Of a DNA stretch of 64,000 nucleotides, positions 37,164 to 45,234 are shown piece after piece. Location: contig NZ_AXWO01000027.1 of NCBI RefSeq assembly GCF_000482705.1, forward strand, positions 1-64,000, in the 5' to 3' direction. Made by a program: the position numbers and the translations under genes. The DNA comes from Glycomyces arizonensis DSM 44726. Lineage in GTDB: Bacteria > Actinomycetota > Actinomycetes > Mycobacteriales > Micromonosporaceae. The notes beneath the pieces are model-generated. The model did no database searches. It was not told the origin of the DNA and saw only the letters and a list, made by a program, of their open reading frames with translations. Numbering within the stretch: the first letter of the stretch is position 1; each line of letters starts with the position of its first letter.

Positions 37164-38840
37164 TTGAGCACCGTCATCGACCGCGAAGCGGAGGAGCGGA
37201 CGCCCTCGGACGACGAACGCGACGAAAAACAGGGCAAAAATCGCAGATTCGCCCTTTTCGCCGACTCTCCGCTGGGGCGCCGCCTCACCCTCCCGGTCGC
37301 GCTGATCCTCGCCCTCGCCGCCGGGGGCCTCGCCGTGCTCGCGTTCCCGCCCTACGGATGGTGGCCGGCGGCCGCCGTCTCCGTCGCCGGGCTCGGCGCG
37401 GCCGTCCACCGCCGCCGCCCGCGCGGCGGCCTGGGCATCGGTTTCGTCTACGGCATGGCGTTCTTCCTGCCGCTGCTGGCCTGGTCCTCGACGCAGGTCG
37501 GCCAGTGGCCCTGGCTGTTCCTGTCCGCGCTCGAAGCGCTCGGCACCGGCGTCCTCGGCGCCGGACTCGCCGTCTGCTCGCGCCTGATCGACCGCCACCG
37601 CTGGGCCTGGGCGCCGCTGACCGGCGTCGCCTGGGTCGCCCAGGAGGCCCTGCGCTCCCGCCAGCCCTTCGACGGCTTCCCGTGGGGACGCCTGGCCTTC
37701 AGCCAGGCCGACTCGCCCGCCGCGGCCGCCGCCTGGCTCGGCGGCGCGCCCCTGGTCTCCTTCGTCGTCGCCCTCACCGGCGGCTTCCTCCTTACAGCCC
37801 TGTGGCGCCGTCCCGACTGGCGCAAGAGCGCCGCGTTCGTCGCCGCCGCGGCCGTGGCCACCATCGCCCCGGCCGCCCTCCCGATCGATTCGACCGCCCC
37901 GGACGGGCCGACGGTCAACGTCGCCGTCGTCCAAGGCAACGTGCCGCGCCTCGGCCTGGACTTCAACGCGCAGCGCCGCGCCGTCCTCGACAACCACGTC
38001 CAGGCCACCATCGAACTCGCCGACGCCGTCAACGAAGGCCGGGCCGAGCGCCCCGACATCGTCGTGTGGCCCGAGAACGCCTCCGACATCGACCCGCTCC
38101 ACAACGCCGACGCCTACAGCCTCATCAGCGAGGCCGCCGCCGCGGTCGGCGCGCCCATCGTCCTGGGCGGCATCGTCCACGAGGAGGACGGCACCCGCTA
38201 CAACATGGTGATCGTGTGGGAGCCCGACGACGGCCCGGTCTTCATGTACGCCAAGCGCCACCCCGTGCCGTTCGCCGAATACGTGCCTTACAAGGACTTC
38301 TTCCGCACCGTCGCCGGGTGGATCGACCCGCGCATGGCCGAGGGCATCGACTCCGTGGCCGGCTTCCAGGCCGGCACCGAGCCGGGCGTCGTCCCCGCCG
38401 GGGACCTCACGCTCTCGGGCCTGATCTGCTTCGAGATCGCCTTCGACGCCGAGACCGCCGACTCCGTCCGCGACGGCGCCGAGCTCCTCGCCGTCCAGAC
38501 CAACAACGCGACCTTCGACTACAAGGAGGCCGGCCAGCAGCTGGCCATGGTCCGGCTGCGCTCGATCGAGCACGGCCGCGACGGCCTGATGGCCTCCACC
38601 GTCGGCATCTCCGCCTTCACCGACCACACTGGAGCGGTCTCCGAGGCCACCGAGTTCAACACCGCCGCCGTGATCCAGAAAGAACTCACGCGGTCGGCGG
38701 AGTCCACTCCGGCCACGCGGGCCGGTATCCTGCCCGAAGTGGTCCTCACCACTGCCGCGCTGGCCGCCCTGGCCGCCGCGGTCGCGCTCAACATCCGGCA
38801 CCGCCGGGTCGGGGCGTCCCACGACGCCCGCGAGCCGTAG
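37164..38840 (+). CDS. lnt: Apolipoprotein N-acyltransferase
   Basis: The 558-residue membrane enzyme adds the third acyl chain to lipoproteins. About seven membrane helices precede a nitrilase-like catalytic domain. Its Glu-Lys-Cys triad is visible in VVWPENAS, MYAKRHPVPFAEYVPY and LSGLICFEIAF. A last helix lies near the C terminus. I chose TTG 37164 because AAGGAGCG is six bases upstream; the frame is open further up but without a binding site. An acidic 40-residue cytoplasmic N terminus is unusual. ppm1 follows after 22 bases; in M. tuberculosis these two are fused in one gene. Confidence 0.93.
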   Translation: MSTVIDREAEERTPSDDERDEKQGKNRRFALFADSPLGRRLTLPVALILALAAGGLAVLAFPPYGWWPAAAVSVAGLGAAVHRRRPRGGLGIGFVYGMAFFLPLLAWSSTQVGQWPWLFLSALEALGTGVLGAGLAVCSRLIDRHRWAWAPLTGVAWVAQEALRSRQPFDGFPWGRLAFSQADSPAAAAAWLGGAPLVSFVVALTGGFLLTALWRRPDWRKSAAFVAAAAVATIAPAALPIDSTAPDGPTVNVAVVQGNVPRLGLDFNAQRRAVLDNHVQATIELADAVNEGRAERPDIVVWPENASDIDPLHNADAYSLISEAAAAVGAPIVLGGIVHEEDGTRYNMVIVWEPDDGPVFMYAKRHPVPFAEYVPYKDFFRTVAGWIDPRMAEGIDSVAGFQAGTEPGVVPAGDLTLSGLICFEIAFDAETADSVRDGAELLAVQTNNATFDYKEAGQQLAMVRLRSIEHGRDGLMASTVGISAFTDHTGAVSEATEFNTAAVIQKELTRSAESTPATRAGILPEVVLTTAALAALAAAVALNIRHRRVGASHDAREP

Positions 38841-38862
38841 ACCCAGCAGAGAAAGCACGATC

Positions 38863-39648
38863 ATGAGCACTCCACCGGACCGGCCAGGTTCCTTCGCGAC
38901 CGGCCCGGCGCTCGTCGCCATCCCCACCTTCAACGAGCGCGACAACCTCGAGCACACCGTCGCGGCCGCCCGCCGCTCGTGCCCGGACGCCGACCTCCTC
39001 ATCGTCGACGACAACTCGCCCGACGGCACCGGCGCGATCGCCGACGCCCTCGCCGAAGGCGACGACCGCGTCCGCGTCCTCCACCGGCCCGACAAGCGCG
39101 GCCTGGGCGCGGCCTACCTCGCCGCGTTCGCCTGGGCCGCCGAGCGCGGCTACCGGGCCGTCGTCGAGATGGACGCCGACGGCTCCCACGACCCGGTCGA
39201 CCTGCCGCGCCTCCTCGGCGCCCTCGAAGGCGCCGAGGTGGCCATCGGCTCGCGCTACGTCCCGGGCGGGAAGGTCCGCAACTGGCCCTTCCACCGCCTG
39301 GCGCTCTCGCGCGGCGCGGGCATGTACACCCGCTTCATGCTCGGCCTCGCCGTCCAGGACGTCACCGCCGGCTACCGCGCCTACCGCCTGGACGCGCTCG
39401 GCAAGCTCGACCTGGGCACGGTCACCTCGGTGGGCTACTGCTTCCAGATCGACCTGACCTGGCGGGCGGTCAAGGCCGGTTTCACGATCACCGAGGTCCC
39501 CATCACCTTCACCGAGCGGCGCGCCGGGGCCTCCAAAATGAACCGGTCGATCACCGTTGAGGCGCTGCGCAATGTGACCCGCTGGGGCATGGCACACCGG
39601 TCGCGGCAACTGCGGAACGCGTTCAGGCGTGGCAGGATTGAGGCGTGA
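38863..39648 (+). CDS. ppm1: Polyprenol monophosphomannose synthase
   Basis: The 261-residue GT2 glycosyltransferase transfers mannose from GDP-mannose to polyprenyl phosphate, the donor for lipoglycans and protein O-mannosylation. Visible are LVAIPTFNERDNLEHTV, LLIVDDNSPDGTG, KRGLGAAYLAAFAWA, the metal motif VVEMDADGSHDP (DxD) and IGSRYVPGG. No C-terminal membrane domain is present, so it relies on Lnt or lipid contact for membrane association. The gene lies between lnt and the FxsA-like gene, with a four-base overlap to the latter. Confidence 0.94.
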   Translation: MSTPPDRPGSFATGPALVAIPTFNERDNLEHTVAAARRSCPDADLLIVDDNSPDGTGAIADALAEGDDRVRVLHRPDKRGLGAAYLAAFAWAAERGYRAVVEMDADGSHDPVDLPRLLGALEGAEVAIGSRYVPGGKVRNWPFHRLALSRGAGMYTRFMLGLAVQDVTAGYRAYRLDALGKLDLGTVTSVGYCFQIDLTWRAVKAGFTITEVPITFTERRAGASKMNRSITVEALRNVTRWGMAHRSRQLRNAFRRGRIEA

Positions 39649-40151
39649 CGCAACGCCGAGAGCCGAACGCGCCCGCCAGGGCCCCCTATCCCCTCCGGGT
39701 CGCTCTGGCGGTCTGGATCGTCGCCGAGGCCGCGGCGTTCATCGGCCTGGCCTACCTCGTCGGCGTCGTCTACACGCTGCTGATCTTCTTCGGCACCAGC
39801 CTCCTCGGCGCGGCGCTCATCTGGCGGGTCGGCGCCAAGTCCTTCCGGGCCGCGCGCGACTACCTCAACTCCGGCGGCGACCCCACGCGCGAGACGCCGA
39901 ACGGCTACGCGGTGGCCGGAGCGGTGTGCCTGTGCATTCCCGGCTTCGTGACCGACCTGCTCGGCCTGCTGCTGCTCTTCCCGCCCACGCGGCTGCTGTT
40001 CCGCGGCCTGGGCCGCTACCTCGCCGCCAGGACGCCGACCATGCGGTTCGGGGGCGGCGGCGACGTCATCGAGGGGGAGGTCCTCGACGAGCGCGACGCC
40101 GACCCGAAACCGGACCCCGGGCGCGGCGGCGGGCCCCGGCCCATCGAATGA
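39645..40151 (+). CDS. FxsA family membrane protein
   Basis: A 168-residue protein with two to four membrane segments and the FxsA signature: a long first hydrophobic pair (VALAVWIVAEAAAFIGLAYLVGVVYTLLIFFGTSLLG), then GYAVAGAVCLCIPGFVTDLLGLLLLFPPTRLLFR. The soluble C terminus ends GGDVIEGEVLDERDADPKP, common in the family. In Escherichia coli, FxsA over-expression relieves phage T7 exclusion; its ordinary role is unclear. GTG overlaps the ppm1 stop (GTGA). Confidence 0.9.
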   Translation: MTQRREPNAPARAPYPLRVALAVWIVAEAAAFIGLAYLVGVVYTLLIFFGTSLLGAALIWRVGAKSFRAARDYLNSGGDPTRETPNGYAVAGAVCLCIPGFVTDLLGLLLLFPPTRLLFRGLGRYLAARTPTMRFGGGGDVIEGEVLDERDADPKPDPGRGGGPRPIE

Positions 40152-40207
40152 CCGGAGCCCGCAGACAGAGCAAAACGGCTGAAACGCCGCAACTGATGGC
40201 ATGAATA

Positions 40208-40246
40208 AGGCTCGCAGGCCCCTGGTTCAAGGAGGCGTGCGAGCCT
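40208..40246. terminator. Terminator between the FxsA-like gene and rbpA
   Basis: AGGCTCGCA (40208-40216) pairs with TGCGAGCCT (40238-40246); the 21-base interior can fold partly. It lies between two convergent genes and may serve both. Confidence 0.5.
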
Positions 40247-40271
40247 GTCTCCCGTGTCGAAGCGATTCGCG

Positions 40272-40613
40272 CTAGCGCTCGCCGCGCCGGGCCCGCATCT
40301 CCTGGAGTCGCTCGTCGAGGATGTCCTCGAGCTCTTCCATCGAGCGGCGCTCCAGCAGCATGTCCCAGTGCGTGCGCGGCGGCTTCGTCTTCTTCGTCTC
40401 CGGCTCCTCGCCGTCGACGAGCTTGGCCGTGGACCCGTCGAGACGGCACTCCCACGTCAGCGGGATCTCGGCCTCGACGGCGAAGGGCACCTCGAAGCGG
40501 TGGCCCTGCGGGCACACGTAATCGCGGGTCTGGCGCGGGGCCAGCTCCGTGTTCCGGTCGGATTCGTAGCTGACGGCGCCGAGACGAGAGCCCCTCAGCA
40601 TTCTGTCGCCCAT
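40272..40613 (-). CDS. rbpA: RNA polymerase-binding protein RbpA
   Basis: The 113-residue actinobacterial factor stabilises sigma-A and group 2 sigma binding to RNA polymerase and helps to open promoters. It has the N-terminal tail MGDRMLRGSRLGAVSYESDRN, a zinc-barrel-like core (TRDYVCPQGHRFEVPFAVEAEIPLTWECRLDGSTAKL, with Cys-Cys), a basic linker (ETKKTKPPRTHWDML) and the C-terminal sigma-interaction helix RRSMEELEDILDERLQEMRARRG. The start is ATG 40613 with AGGGGAAC upstream. The upstream region has a SigR-like promoter, consistent with known redox-stress control of rbpA in Streptomyces. Confidence 0.97.
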   Translation of the reverse strand: MGDRMLRGSRLGAVSYESDRNTELAPRQTRDYVCPQGHRFEVPFAVEAEIPLTWECRLDGSTAKLVDGEEPETKKTKPPRTHWDMLLERRSMEELEDILDERLQEMRARRGER

Positions 40614-40711
40614 GTTCCCCTGCACTTTCTCGAGCACTTGCCCTGAACAACGCCTGGCCGAGGCCGGCGCCTCCGCCGATCACGCCGAATTGCGGAGTTC
40701 CCACTGTTCTC

Positions 40712-40739
40712 AACGCCGCGGCCTGGCCGAATGTTTCCC
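40712..40739 (-). promoter_or_regulatory. SigR-like promoter of rbpA
   Basis: On the minus strand GGGAAA (40734-40739) and GTT (40712-40714) are separated by 19 bases, close to the GGAAT-N18/19-GTT consensus of SigR/SigH ECF factors. It is about 100 bases before the start codon. The other bases of 40614-41070 hold no gene. Confidence 0.45.
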
Positions 40740-41070
40740 GACGTCGACCCCCAAGTGTGACGCGGCGGGACTTCGGATGCCACGGCCATCCCCTTGAAGT
40801 GTGACACAACACCGTCACAATTCCGCCACGGCGATGTGCGGCGTCGCACCGTCCACCGCAGCACCGCCCCCGCCCGCCATGCCGCGGCATCGGACCGGCG
40901 GCAGTGGACGCGACGGAGCCGCATCGCTGTGAGCGGCCGCGATCGGCGGCGTACCGGCACCCATGGTGCCAATGCGGCGCAAACGCTCGCCGAGGCCCGG
41001 CCGAACGCCACCAGGGTCACAGCCGGGGTGGGCACGCCCAGTATGGTGTGGGCAGACAAGGAGTTCTCAC

Positions 41071-42429
41071 ATGCACGTGCTTGGAATCGATTTCGGAACC
41101 TCGAACACCGTCGCCGTGCTGCGCTCGGCCGACGGCCGAGTCCGCCCGCTGCTGTTCGACGGCGCGCCGATCCTGCCCTCGGCGGTCTACTACAACTCCG
41201 ACGGCCGCATGCTCGTCGGACGCGACGCCGAGCGCAACGCCCGCATGGACCCGTCCCGCTTCGAGCCGAACCCGAAGCGCCGCATCGACGACGGCTCGGT
41301 GTTCCTGGGCACCTCCGAGATCCCGGTGCCCCAGGTCTTCGCCTACGTCCTCCAGCAGGTCGCCCTGGAAGCCCAGCGGCAGGCCGGCCAGATGCCCGGC
41401 CAGGTCCGCCTGACCCACCCCGCCCGGTGGGGCGAGCGGCGCCGCTCGATCCTGGTCGACGCGGCCCGCCTGGCCGGACTGCCCGCGCCGCAGCTCATCC
41501 CCGAGCCGGTCGCGGCGGCGTCCTACTTCACCTCCGTGCTCGGCACCGCCGTCCCGCCCGGGCGCAGCCTGGCGATCTACGACCTCGGCGGCGGCACCTT
41601 CGACGCGACCGTGGTGCGCCGCACCCAGACCGGCTTCGAAGTGCTCGCCGAGGAGGGCGTCGGCGACGTCGGCGGCCTCGACTTCGACCACGGGATCGTC
41701 GAGCACCTCGGCAAGACCTACGGCACCTCCCACCCCGAGGACTGGCGGCGGCTGCTGAGCCCCGCGGACGACCGCGACCGCCGCTACCGCAGAATGCTCT
41801 ATGAGGACGTCCGCGGCGCCAAGGAGACGCTCTCGCGCACCGCGAGCGCCGACATCCACCTGCCCGCGCTGGAAGTCGACGCGCACCTGACGCGGGCCGA
41901 GTTCGAGGACATCGCGCGCCCGCCGCTGGAGCGCACCGTCGACTGCCTGCAGAAGGCCGTCAGCGCCGCGCGGCTGAACCCGGCCGACCTGGTGGGCATC
42001 TTCCTCGTGGGCGGCTCCTCGCGCATCCCGATGATCTCCCAGCTCATCCACACCAAGCTGGGGGTGCCGCCGCAGACGTTCGAGCAGCCCGAGACCGTCG
42101 TCGTCGAGGGCGCCGTGCGCGCCTCGACCGGCCCGGCCCCGTCCGAGCTGCCGCCGACCGGCCCGACCTCGGGCGGCCCGGTCTCGCCTTCGGGCGGCAT
42201 GGTCTCGGCGCCGCCGCGCCCGCCGGTGCAGGCGCCGCAGATGCTGCCGCCGCAGAACCCCGTCATGCACCACCCGGTCTCGCAGCAGCCGATGGGACAG
42301 CCCCAGCCGCAGCAGCAGATGGCCGGCAAGCGCCCGCTGCATCAGGAGCCGGCGGTGCTGGTGACCGGCGCGGCCGTGGTGGTCCTGTTCGTGGTCTTCT
42401 TCGTGCTGCTGGCCACCATCCTCGGCTGA
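41071..42429 (+). CDS. Membrane-anchored Hsp70-like ATPase
   Basis: A 452-residue protein with the actin-like Hsp70 ATPase domain: VLGIDFGTSNTVAVL (phosphate 1), SLAIYDLGGGTFDATVVRR (phosphate 2) and VGIFLVGGSSRIPMISQLI (adenosine). The peptide-binding domain of DnaK is missing. A Pro/Gln/Met-rich linker of about 70 residues (355 to 425) leads to a single C-terminal membrane helix (VLVTGAAVVVLFVVFFVLLATIL). It would sit on the inner face of the membrane. Such Hsp70-like proteins occur widely in actinobacteria without an assigned role. AAGGAG precedes ATG. It converges with padR, and the two stop codons lie in one palindrome. Confidence 0.9.
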   Translation: MHVLGIDFGTSNTVAVLRSADGRVRPLLFDGAPILPSAVYYNSDGRMLVGRDAERNARMDPSRFEPNPKRRIDDGSVFLGTSEIPVPQVFAYVLQQVALEAQRQAGQMPGQVRLTHPARWGERRRSILVDAARLAGLPAPQLIPEPVAAASYFTSVLGTAVPPGRSLAIYDLGGGTFDATVVRRTQTGFEVLAEEGVGDVGGLDFDHGIVEHLGKTYGTSHPEDWRRLLSPADDRDRRYRRMLYEDVRGAKETLSRTASADIHLPALEVDAHLTRAEFEDIARPPLERTVDCLQKAVSAARLNPADLVGIFLVGGSSRIPMISQLIHTKLGVPPQTFEQPETVVVEGAVRASTGPAPSELPPTGPTSGGPVSPSGGMVSAPPRPPVQAPQMLPPQNPVMHHPVSQQPMGQPQPQQQMAGKRPLHQEPAVLVTGAAVVVLFVVFFVLLATILG

Positions 42430-42442
42430 CCGGCGCCGGTCA
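42427..42442. terminator. Palindrome containing two stop codons
   Basis: TGACCGGCGCCGGTCA is a perfect 16-base palindrome. Its first three bases are the Hsp70 stop, and its last three are the padR stop on the other strand. With no loop bases it is a weak terminator at best. Confidence 0.4.
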
Positions 42443-43003
42443 CGCCTCGCGGGCGGTGGCCGCCGTGTACCCGGCGCGGCGGTCGAGCTCGGCGATCTGG
42501 CCGTCGAGCCAGTCGATCTCGGTCAGGTTGACCGAGCGGTGGATCTGCATGAGGCCCTTGCGGAACGGTGATTCGAGCCGGTCGGGCGGCACGGGCCGCC
42601 CCTGCTCGTCGAAGAACAGCTGCGCGGGCTGGTCGAGGAATTCGCGCCTGCGGGCGAGCACGATCGACTGCTCGCGCGGGTTGTCGAGGTGGTGGAGGAA
42701 CGCCAGGAGCACGTACCACTTGTTGTCGTCGGTGATGAAGACCGGTTCGGGGCTCCGCAGCCACCGGCGCAGCTGGTCGGTGCCCTCCTGGGTGATCTCG
42801 AGCATGTGGCGGGGCGCGGCCACCGAGCCGGGCGCGGTGCGCCTGGTGAGGCAGCCGGCCTCTTCGAGCTTCTTGATGGTGGGGTAGAGCGTGCCGTCGG
42901 CGATGGGCCGGACGTGCCCGGCCAGCGCGGCGACCCGGTTCTTGAGGTCGTAGCCGTGGAGCGGGAAGTCCCGCAGGAATCCGAGTATGGCCATCTTCAG
43001 CAT
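42440..43003 (-). CDS. PadR family transcriptional regulator
   Basis: A 187-residue regulator. The winged helix-turn-helix begins MLKMAILGFLRDFPLHGYDLKNRVAALAG and continues RPIADGTLYPTIKKLEEAGCLTRR, the GTLYP motif being diagnostic of PadR. The C-terminal half is helical (Vir_act_alpha_C-like) and serves dimerisation. The start is ATG 43003, with GTG 43009 possible. Two copies of GATATATATCGACYCC lie 24 and 127 bases upstream, suggesting autoregulation. PadR proteins typically repress exporters or detoxification genes; here the nearest candidates are itself and the convergent Hsp70. Confidence 0.9.
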   Translation of the reverse strand: MLKMAILGFLRDFPLHGYDLKNRVAALAGHVRPIADGTLYPTIKKLEEAGCLTRRTAPGSVAAPRHMLEITQEGTDQLRRWLRSPEPVFITDDNKWYVLLAFLHHLDNPREQSIVLARRREFLDQPAQLFFDEQGRPVPPDRLESPFRKGLMQIHRSVNLTEIDWLDGQIAELDRRAGYTAATAREA

Positions 43004-43025
43004 GCCCACATCATCGCAGATTCAA

Positions 43026-43145
43026 CGATATATATCGACCCCAAGACACACGGTGTCTTTACCGACGTCCGCCGACCGATCGTAACGCGACACCTTGCGC
43101 CGGAACCGAACAGCACCACTGGCACTTAAGATATATATCGACTCC
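43026..43145. promoter_or_regulatory. Paired operators upstream of padR
   Basis: GATATATATCGACCCC (43027-43042, within the palindrome CGATATATATCG) and GATATATATCGACTCC (43130-43145) match in 15 of 16 bases, 103 bases apart. Both are strongly AT-rich in a GC-rich genome, which supports real binding sites that could be bridged by a DNA loop. Confidence 0.6.
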
Positions 43146-43196
43146 GAGGTAGAACACCGCTTCGCCAGTCCCGGCCGACCCTGATCCAGAAGAAAG

Positions 43197-43221
43197 GAGC
43201 GCGGGCTGCGCCCGCGCGCTC
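43197..43221 (-). terminator. Terminator-like hairpin after the 43.2 kb operon
   Basis: GAGCGCGGGC pairs with GCCCGCGCGCTC with a two-base bulge, 17 bases beyond the stop of the tail-anchored protein gene on the minus strand. Confidence 0.5.
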
Positions 43222-43237
43222 ACCGGAAGACAACGGC

Positions 43238-43801
43238 TCAGATGATGTCGAAGTACCACAGGGCCAGGTAGGTGGCTCCGGCCAGGAAGAGCAGGAAGAC
43301 GAGGAGGACGAGCCAGCCCGCGGCGGCCTCGAAGACGCCGGGGCGGCCGGTCTCGCCGGTGGCCTGGACGACCGGTTCCCACACCTCGTCGCCGATCAGG
43401 CGCATGGGGGCGATGGCCTTGGCCGGCGGGTACCAGGCGCGGGTCTGGAGGGCGGTGGCGGTCCGGTTCGCCGCTTGGATGCGGCCGCGCCGGTTGTAGG
43501 TGAAGAGGGCGACCTCGGATTCGTCGGCGAGGGCGGCGACGGTCGGGGTGCAGGGCATCGAGGAGTACAGGTGGCGGCGGCGTTCGGGTGCGCCGGTGCC
43601 GATGATCATGGTGATGTCGTCGGTCTCGACGGCTTCGCCGGGGTATTTGATGCCCGCGACCGTCCGGGCCGTCTGCACCGCGGCGGTCCATTGCGGGGTG
43701 GCCAGCGGCTGGGCGTCGTCCTTTTCGAGGTGGCCCAGGTGGCTGCGCATGAGGCTCAACAGCGCGTAGGCGTGCGGGGGGACGTTGGGCGCGATTTCCA
43801 T
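43238..43801 (-). CDS. Tail-anchored protein of unknown function
   Basis: A 187-residue protein of a family I do not recognise. The N-terminal 150 residues are soluble and mixed alpha/beta (MEIAPNVPPHAYALLSLMRSH...ETDDITMIIGTGAPERRRHLYSSMPCTPTVAALADESEVALFTYNRRGRIQAAN). One membrane helix lies near the C terminus (WLVLLVFLLFLAGATYLALWYF) with only three residues after it. Start codons at ATG 43801 or GTG 43816 are possible; the second is 15 bases from the stop of the MurA paralogue, so the pair is likely one operon. It may tether the enzyme to the membrane, but this is context only. Confidence 0.7.
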   Translation of the reverse strand: MEIAPNVPPHAYALLSLMRSHLGHLEKDDAQPLATPQWTAAVQTARTVAGIKYPGEAVETDDITMIIGTGAPERRRHLYSSMPCTPTVAALADESEVALFTYNRRGRIQAANRTATALQTRAWYPPAKAIAPMRLIGDEVWEPVVQATGETGRPGVFEAAAGWLVLLVFLLFLAGATYLALWYFDII

Positions 43802-43830
43802 ATGCAGCAGTGTCACATACGGGTGCTCGG

Positions 43831-45186
43831 TCAGTCGCTCCAGAAGACGTCGATCTCGGCGCCGAGCTTCTTGAGTCGTTCGGTGAGTCGTTCGTAGCCG
43901 CGGTGGATGACGTTGACGTGGCGCAGGACGGAGGTGCCTTTGGCGGCGAGCATGGCGAGCAGGAGGACGACGGCGGGGCGCAGGGCGGGCGGGCAGACGA
44001 CTTCGGTGCCGGACCAGCGGATGGGTCCGTCCACATAGATCCTGTGGGGGTCGAGGAGGCGGACGCGGCCGCCGAGTCGGTTGAGTTCGGTGAGGTAGAT
44101 GGCGCGGTTCTCGTAGACCCAGTCGTGGATGAGGGTGGAGCCTTCGGCGCAGGAGGCGATGAGGGCGAAGAAGGGGAGGTTGTCGATGTTGAGGCCGGGG
44201 AAGGGCATGGGGTGGATCTTGTCGATGGGGGCGTGGAGTTCGGAGGGGTGGACGGTGAGGTCGAGCAGGCGGGTGCGGCCGTTGGCGGCGAGGTATTCGG
44301 TGCCGCAGGTGTGGCGCAGGCCCATCTCTTCGGCGAGGGCGAGTTCGATTTCGACGAATTCGATGGGGACGCGGCGGACGGTGATCTCGGATTCGGTGAC
44401 GATGCCGGCGGCGATGAGGCTCCAGGCTTCGATGGGGTCTTCGGAGGGGGCGTAGTCGATGTCGACGTCGATGGTCTCGCGGCCGTGGACGGTGATGGTG
44501 GTGGTGCCGAGGCCGTCGATGCGGACGCCGAGTCGTTCGAGGTAGAAGCAGAGGTCTTGGACCATGTAGTTGCATGAGGCGTTGCGGATGGTGGTGGGGA
44601 CGGGGTGTCGGGCGGCGGCCATGATGGCGTTTTCGGTGACGGTGTCGCCGCGTTCGGTCAGGACGATGGAGCGGGGTGGTTCGATGTGTTCTTTGACTGA
44701 GGCGTGGTAGCAGCCGTGTGAGGTTTCGACGGTGAGGCCGAAGCGTCGGAGGGCGACCATGTGGGGTTCGACGGTGCGGTCGCCGAGTTCGCAGCCGCCG
44801 GCGAAGGGCAGTTCGAAGTCGGAGTGGTCGTGCAGGAGTGGTCCGAGGAACATGATGATGGATCGGGTGCGCCTGGCGGCGTCGGCGTCGATGCGGGAGA
44901 GGTCGAGGTGGTCGGGTGGGGTGATTTCGAGGTCGCCGTCGGGGCCGAGCCAGCGGTAGCGGACGCCCATGCTGGAGAGGACGCGGAGGATGCGGGTGAC
45001 TTCTTCGATGCGGGCGACGCGGCGCAGGGTGGTGGTGCCTTTGTTGAGGAGGCTGGCGCATAGGAGGGCGACGCCGGCGTTCTTGGAGGTTTTGACGTCG
45101 ATGGAGCCGGAGAGGGTGACGCCGCCGCGGACGCGGAGGTGGAGGGGGGCGGTGGTGGGGCGCGCGCCGGTGTCGGTCTCGAGCAT
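43831..45186 (-). CDS. MurA paralogue (enolpyruvyl transferase)
   Basis: A 451-residue EPSP synthase/MurA-fold protein. Key MurA residues are kept: Lys35-Asn36 (TSKNAGVALL), Cys132 and Arg137 in GGCELGDRTVEPH, equivalent to the PEP-binding Cys115 loop, a catalytic-type Asp in PFPGLNIDNLPFF and Arg in ENRAIYLTELNRLGG. The loop sequence differs from housekeeping MurA (GGCAIGARPVD), so it may be a second MurA or act on a related sugar nucleotide. The LysR gene lies 48 bases upstream on the same strand and the tail-anchored gene 15 to 30 bases downstream. Codons end strongly in C, and Glu is mostly GAA, unlike many neighbours. Confidence 0.85.
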   Translation of the reverse strand: MLETDTGARPTTAPLHLRVRGGVTLSGSIDVKTSKNAGVALLCASLLNKGTTTLRRVARIEEVTRILRVLSSMGVRYRWLGPDGDLEITPPDHLDLSRIDADAARRTRSIIMFLGPLLHDHSDFELPFAGGCELGDRTVEPHMVALRRFGLTVETSHGCYHASVKEHIEPPRSIVLTERGDTVTENAIMAAARHPVPTTIRNASCNYMVQDLCFYLERLGVRIDGLGTTTITVHGRETIDVDIDYAPSEDPIEAWSLIAAGIVTESEITVRRVPIEFVEIELALAEEMGLRHTCGTEYLAANGRTRLLDLTVHPSELHAPIDKIHPMPFPGLNIDNLPFFALIASCAEGSTLIHDWVYENRAIYLTELNRLGGRVRLLDPHRIYVDGPIRWSGTEVVCPPALRPAVVLLLAMLAAKGTSVLRHVNVIHRGYERLTERLKKLGAEIDVFWSD

Positions 45187-45234
45187 GGCGTCAGACTAGC
45201 GGAGTTCGGGGGTGTTGCTGTGCGGTTCGCGAGC

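Noticed and set aside
43238..45061. A 607-codon frame through the MurA paralogue
   Set aside because: Only the last 187 codons, after the MurA stop, have natural composition. The rest is an Arg/Pro/His shadow of the enolpyruvyl transferase.
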